A stretch of 64,000 nt of DNA, from positions 39,696-103,695 of the forward strand of contig JAJCZJ010000126.1 of assembly GCA_029262455.1 (NCBI GenBank). Direction: 5' to 3'. The stretch comes from Deltaproteobacteria bacterium (GTDB taxonomy: Bacteria; Desulfobacterota; Binatia; HRBIN30; CADEER01). Position numbers and translations under genes: made by a program. The notes under the pieces are model-generated. The model did not search any database. It was not told the DNA's origin and worked only from the letters and a program-made list of their open reading frames with translations. Of this stretch, positions 60,356 through 64,000 are shown in pieces (position 1 is the first letter of the stretch; each line of letters starts with the position of its first letter).

Positions 60356-61357
60356 TCAGAATTCGGCGCTCGGGACGATCGTCTTCTTGCTGACGATGGC
60401 CTGGCGCGTGGCTTCGATTTGGTCGCGTGTGGCCTGAGGAATCTTCGAGGCCAAGGCGGGGTTGAGTACGAACGTGACGACCCCGTCCGCCATTCCAAGC
60501 TTCGTGATGGTCGCGTGGAAGGTTCCGTCGCGGACCTGTTTGGCAACGCCGACGAAGGCCCCCGGAATGTCGATGACCGCGCTTGCCAGGACGGCCTCTG
60601 GAGCGAGGTCGTTTTGGTTCTTGTTCGTGCCGAAGGCAAAGATTCCGTTCGACTTTGCGACCTGGAAGACTCCGAGCCCGGCCGCATCGGCGTTGTGGAT
60701 TAGGAAGTCCGCTCCCTGCTGGACTTGCGCTTTGGCGGCTTCCTTTGCAGCGCCGACGTCTTCCCAATTGCCGATGTAGCTGCGGATTGTCCTGAATTCG
60801 GGCCTTACGGACTTGGCCCCAGCCTCGAAGGCGAGGAACGTGGATTCGACAGACGGAATCGCCATCCCGCCGACCGCCCCGGCGACTCCGCTTTTGGACA
60901 TCTTGGCGGCGAGGATTCCTTGTAGGTAGGTGGCTTCTTCGAGCATGAAGCGCAGCGGCGCGACGTTTGGCCGAACCGTGTTGCCGGAAGTGGTGATGAA
61001 GGTCGTCTTGGGGAAGTCGGGGGAGACCGCGGCGGCCGCTTCTTGAAACTCGAAGCCATGACCGAAAACCAGGGCGAAACCGCGGCGGGCGTAGTCGCGG
61101 AAACCTTCCTCGAACTCCGCCGGCGTCTTGGTCTCGGCTTGCGAAACTTCGGCGCCGAGTTGGTCGCGAATCGCAAGGAGCCCTTCGTACGCGAGTGCGT
61201 TCCATCCAGCGTCACTCACTGGACCTGGACTGAGAAGAGCCACTTTAAACTTGGGCTCCGCCGCCGGCGGGCTCGAGCTCGTGCAGGCGACCATTGCGCA
61301 CGCAACGACGAGCAATAAACCGAGGGGCCGCAGTAAACTAAAGTTCCGGATTTTCAT
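60356..61357 (-). CDS. BmpA/PnrA-like nucleoside-binding lipoprotein
   Basis: A 333-residue protein from the ATG at 61357. The lipobox LLVVACAMVAC gives cleavage near residue 23. The type I binding-protein fold opens FKVALLSPGPVSDAGWNALAY, with ALVFGHGFEFQEAAAAVSPD, GAVGGMAIPSVESTFLAFEAG and FLIHNADAAGLGVFQVA. That is the usual layout of BMP-family purine nucleoside receptors. It is first in the transporter operon and divergent from the phosphatase-like gene at 61444, with an 86-base shared promoter region. Confidence 0.92.
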   Translation of the reverse strand: MKIRNFSLLRPLGLLLVVACAMVACTSSSPPAAEPKFKVALLSPGPVSDAGWNALAYEGLLAIRDQLGAEVSQAETKTPAEFEEGFRDYARRGFALVFGHGFEFQEAAAAVSPDFPKTTFITTSGNTVRPNVAPLRFMLEEATYLQGILAAKMSKSGVAGAVGGMAIPSVESTFLAFEAGAKSVRPEFRTIRSYIGNWEDVGAAKEAAKAQVQQGADFLIHNADAAGLGVFQVAKSNGIFAFGTNKNQNDLAPEAVLASAVIDIPGAFVGVAKQVRDGTFHATITKLGMADGVVTFVLNPALASKIPQATRDQIEATRQAIVSKKTIVPSAEF

Positions 61358-61443
61358 TGGAGAAAAAGTACCCTGGAATGGCCCTGGATGCCATGCGGCT
61401 GTCTCATGGTGAAAAGCCACCGCCACTTCGCTAGTGTAGAGTC

Positions 61444-62289
61444 GTGCCGCTCAACAACTATGTGCTAGTCGTCCTCGACAGTTGTCGATACGACACGATG
61501 ATGGCTGCGGCGCCGCCTTCTCTGGCGCAGCTCGGCACGATCGAGCGACGGTGGAGCTACGCATCTTGGACTTCGCCGGCGCACTACAACTTGCTGATCG
61601 GTTTGCTGCCGCACGAGAGTCCGGCGCAGGTCTATGCCTCCGAGTACTACAAGCGCGATTTTCTCAAGTACTGCGAACGGTTGGGAACCGAGGGGATCGA
61701 GTTCAAGAGTTTGGTGCCGTCGCTGTACCTACCGACATTTTTGAAGTCGCTCGGTTACGCAACGCATGCCATGGTTTCGTTACCGGTGCTCAATCCTGCG
61801 ACGATTCTGAACCACGACTTCGATTCGTTCGAGCTGATGCCGACGCACAACGACATGGAGGCGATGCTCGATCGATTGAAATTCGAGGAGGGCCGACCGT
61901 CGTTTTACATTCTGAACGTCGGCGAGACGCACTATCCGTATGCGCTCCCGGACGAGGATCCGAAGGAGTGGCCGGTGATCTCAGGGGTGCACGGTGTGTT
62001 CCGCCACCTCGACGAACACATCGTTGGTGGTCGTTTGGTCGAGAGCGAGGAACCGCCCATGGTCTTCGATCAGGCCAAGCTCGAGCGCTTGCGCTCGCGC
62101 CAAGTCGAAACGGTGCGCTACCTCGACCGGGTGTTTGCCCGCCTGTTCGACATCGTGCCGGCCAACACGTACGTCACCGTCACTGCCGACCACGGTGAGT
62201 TGTTTGGTGAGGACGGTTACTTCGGCCACGGCCCAGTGCACCACGACAAAGTATACGAGGTCCCCTTCGTGGAAGGAAAAATTCGCTGA
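61444..62289 (+). CDS. Alkaline-phosphatase-superfamily (sulfatase-like) protein
   Basis: A 281-residue protein starting at a GTG. The metal-binding entry VLVVLDSCRYDTMMAAAPP is followed by WTSPAHYNLLIGLLPHESPA, FYILNVGETHYPYALPDE and the C-terminal TVTADHGELFGEDGYFGHGP, with two of the zinc-ligand motifs of the superfamily (DHGE, GHG). The formylglycine motif CxPxR is absent (CRYD instead), so it is not a standard sulfatase. It has no signal peptide and is shorter than the usual 400 or more residues. Possibly a phosphodiesterase or phosphoglycerol-transferase-type enzyme. Confidence 0.75.
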   Translation: MPLNNYVLVVLDSCRYDTMMAAAPPSLAQLGTIERRWSYASWTSPAHYNLLIGLLPHESPAQVYASEYYKRDFLKYCERLGTEGIEFKSLVPSLYLPTFLKSLGYATHAMVSLPVLNPATILNHDFDSFELMPTHNDMEAMLDRLKFEEGRPSFYILNVGETHYPYALPDEDPKEWPVISGVHGVFRHLDEHIVGGRLVESEEPPMVFDQAKLERLRSRQVETVRYLDRVFARLFDIVPANTYVTVTADHGELFGEDGYFGHGPVHHDKVYEVPFVEGKIR

Positions 62290-62327
62290 CAACCAATCCC
62301 CTGGTGAGGCAGTGGGTTTCGCCCCGC

Positions 62328-62401
62328 AAAAAAAAGGGAGGGCGAGGCTCCTGCCGAGCCGCGTTTTGAAATCTGCGGCTCGGTAGGAACCTTGCCCTCC
62401 C
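62328..62401 (-). terminator. Large hairpin and T-run ending the ATP sulfurylase transcript
   Basis: The arms 62336-62362 and 62375-62401 pair over 27 positions with only three changes, all tolerable as wobble on one strand, around a 12-base loop. On the minus strand the stem is followed by CCC and eight Ts (62328-62335). It begins 37 bases past the sat stop codon. It may also stop rightward transcripts from the gene at 61444. Confidence 0.85.
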
Positions 62402-62437
62402 GATGCTTGTGTTGGCTTCGTGCTGGAGCTGCCGACG

Positions 62438-63691
62438 TTACCCTTTCGACTTGTAGTAGGAGATCAGGATATCGGCGATCTCCGGCCTCAGGATGCGTTC
62501 GTCCGGACGCTCGCCGGAAGTGAGGTGCTCGCGCACTTTCGATCCGGAGATGAACAGCGCTTTCTCTTCCTTGTGATTCGACATCAAGTCAACGCGTCCG
62601 AGGCTTTCGTAGAACGCGGCGAAGCCGATGTTGCACGGTTGGATCCGCAGATCGCCTTTGAGGTCGGTGAAGATCTCCTGGGCATCGAAGTCGCCCCAGA
62701 TCGCCTCACCGTCGTCGAAGGGCGCGTCGGCGTGCTTGCGGCCGATGACGATATCCGTGAAGCCGTGGTTTTGCCGGTAGACGCCATGCATCACCGCTTC
62801 TTTCGGGCCGCCGTACAGCATTTTGATGTCCAGACCGACGAGTTCGAAAACCTCGTTGAGGTCATAACCGCGGCCTTCCCACAGTTTCTCGTCCTTGTCG
62901 CCTTCTCCCAGCAGCTCGCGGTCTTGCAGCTCGCGGTAGCATTGCATGCGAACGCTTGCCGGCACATCGTCGCCTTTTAGCTCGCCGATGAGCGGGTTCA
63001 GGACCGCCCCGGCGTATTGGCCTGTGCGGGTGAGATTCTCGACGCCAGCGACCAATGCATACTCGTGGGCGCGGTGCAGTGGGTTGCGCGTTTGGAACGC
63101 CAGAGCTCGCTCCCACTGCTTGTCCGAGATCAACGTACGGGTCTGGCGTGGGGACATGACGTACTGGCCGTACTCTGGGTCGATGGGCTGCGGCAGGGCG
63201 TGGATTTCACCACCGACGAGCTTCGTTCGCTCGTCGTCCATGATCATGTGACCGCCGGGATGATCGGTCCGGGTCGTACCGTAGAATTTTTCGATGTGCT
63301 TTGGCTTATCCCAGTCGAAGACACTGTCGATCTTGATGACGGCGACGGGGTCACCGGAGTGAGTGATCGCTGCGTGCGTACCAAGGGATACCTTGGCTGC
63401 CTCGGCATCAGTGACTGGAAGGGAGATCGGGGCGGTCCAGGCGTAGTTGCGGAAGTTGCTCTCGATGCAGGAGTTCTCAAGGACGCTGTGCCAGGTTTGC
63501 TGATCCATGAGACCGGTCAGCGGGGACAATGTGCCGTCGGCGATCCGGTAAAGCGTGGATAGGTCGGCCCGATTGACTTCGATTTGGGGCAGGGACGCTA
63601 CGTCGCTGAAGAACTTCTTGCGGCGGGACAGCGGGATGGTGCGAGAAACGGGCGCGTCGAGGCCTCCGTGTACGGGCACGAGATCAGGCAT
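62438..63691 (-). CDS. sat: ATP sulfurylase (sulfate adenylyltransferase), homo-oligomeric type
   Basis: A 417-residue protein from the ATG at 63691, with AGGAGAG upstream. The N-terminal PUA-like domain (SLPQIEVNRADLSTLYRIAD, then LSPLTGLMD) precedes the catalytic domain with ALAFQTRNPLHRAHEY, VIGRKHADAPFDDGEAIWG and LFISGSKVREHLTSG. These are the ATP and sulfate sites of Sat, not of CysD/CysN. It makes APS from sulfate and ATP, or runs in reverse during sulfur oxidation. No aprAB, cysH or kinase gene is in the window, so the direction cannot be judged. Confidence 0.95.
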   Translation of the reverse strand: MPDLVPVHGGLDAPVSRTIPLSRRKKFFSDVASLPQIEVNRADLSTLYRIADGTLSPLTGLMDQQTWHSVLENSCIESNFRNYAWTAPISLPVTDAEAAKVSLGTHAAITHSGDPVAVIKIDSVFDWDKPKHIEKFYGTTRTDHPGGHMIMDDERTKLVGGEIHALPQPIDPEYGQYVMSPRQTRTLISDKQWERALAFQTRNPLHRAHEYALVAGVENLTRTGQYAGAVLNPLIGELKGDDVPASVRMQCYRELQDRELLGEGDKDEKLWEGRGYDLNEVFELVGLDIKMLYGGPKEAVMHGVYRQNHGFTDIVIGRKHADAPFDDGEAIWGDFDAQEIFTDLKGDLRIQPCNIGFAAFYESLGRVDLMSNHKEEKALFISGSKVREHLTSGERPDERILRPEIADILISYYKSKG

Positions 63692-63914
63692 TGCAGACTC
63701 TCCTGTGTTTGGTCGGTACGGACCCAAAAGTCGGCCGCGATCAGCGCGGGCTGGGCCCAAAATGCCTCCGAGGATCGGCGGCAAGACAAACAGTCACCAT
63801 TCCCGACACCCCCTGCAGAGTCAACGGGGGAGGGGCTGCTGGCGCAGATTGCCGGCTGGAGTGAGGGCAACCAGACCCTAGAAGACGCTGAGGAAGCGCC
63901 CGCGGGTTGGGTGT

Positions 63915-64000
63915 CTAATTGTTGGAGCCAAGCAGGAGAATCCGGAGACGGTTGTCCTCGGCCGGAACATAGCGGGCTAAATTGAGTCCGGGATCCGGAG
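63915..64000 (-). CDS. Possible C-terminus of a gene entering from the right edge
   Basis: The minus strand is open from the window edge to a TAG at 63915-63917, giving PDPGLNLARYVPAEDNRLRI followed by LLLGSNN. The composition looks protein-like but the piece is only 27 codons and could be chance. Between it and sat (63692-63914) I see no gene; that stretch should hold the sat promoter. Confidence 0.25.
   Translation of the reverse strand, partial: PDPGLNLARYVPAEDNRLRILLLGSNN

Noticed and set aside
58789-60687. 632-residue start for the ABC ATPase
   Set aside because: The first 119 residues overlap the bmpA coding sequence and look random; the ATG at 60330 begins a normal-length protein.
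63598-63870. 90-residue minus-strand ORF upstream of and overlapping sat
   Set aside because: It overlaps the sat start in another frame and has no domain or ribosome binding site support.

Overview
The window reads like a chromosomal piece of a GC-rich, Gram-negative, aerobic bacterium. The best guess, not a proof, is an uncultivated Binatota (Desulfobacterota_B) or a related deltaproteobacterial lineage. The clues are an alternative complex III joined to a caa3 oxidase, several secreted proteins with dockerin-like C-termini and Thr/Pro-rich linkers, F420-type oxidoreductase families, a wax ester synthase, an AMACR-type CoA transferase and outer-membrane proteins. No rRNA, tRNA, CRISPR array, prophage or insertion sequence was recognised.

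Layout. 1-5.1 kb: a truncated oadA/pycB with oadG, a long bulged hairpin, a secreted Thr-rich dockerin-like protein and a large STAND ATPase with a helical-repeat region. 5.3-12.7 kb: a deazaflavin-dependent nitroreductase-family enzyme divergent from a LysR regulator, an orphan hybrid-sensor-like histidine kinase, a metaxin-type GST interrupted by one in-frame TGA, and an MscS channel. 12.7-19.2 kb: a Kef-type antiporter, then a TetR gene divergent from a three-gene envelope export operon (RND permease, LolA-like periplasmic protein, outer-membrane barrel) with two matching operator candidates. 19.5-31.6 kb: one long, tightly coupled respiratory operon: actABCDEF, a small conserved membrane protein, a SCO copper chaperone and coxBACD (A2-type caa3 oxidase). 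Together these would carry electrons from quinol through ActA/ActE and the Cox2-fused cytochrome c to oxygen.

31.8-44.6 kb: pyrophosphatase, a bacterial ERG24/LBR-type sterol reductase homologue, YciH/SUI1, a second orphan histidine kinase, a cytochrome P450, an NAPE-PLD-like metallo-hydrolase, a beta-propeller lipoprotein, a class C beta-lactamase-fold esterase, and a leftward set of hotdog thioesterase, AMACR-like CoA transferase and LLM flavin/F420 oxidoreductase. This set looks like lipid or isoprenoid side-chain metabolism. 45-49.3 kb: three consecutive secreted proteins, two ending in paired EF-hand dockerin-like repeats and one carrying two duplicated cohesin-like modules plus a Cys-containing C-terminal anchoring signal, closed by a strong terminator. 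This is the best candidate for an undescribed surface assembly system.

49.5-64 kb: fabI, a divergent Lgt homologue, an SDR, a wax ester synthase/DGAT coupled to a YhbY RNA-binding protein, a Gfo/Idh/MocA oxidoreductase, hisC, a cluster of REP-like palindromes, a complete BmpA-type nucleoside ABC transporter, an alkaline-phosphatase-superfamily protein and ATP sulfurylase with its own intrinsic terminator. A four-copy short palindrome family (GTAGGCTnnAGCCTAC and a variant) lies in two intergenic regions. All family calls are by eye from motifs; no database search was run.
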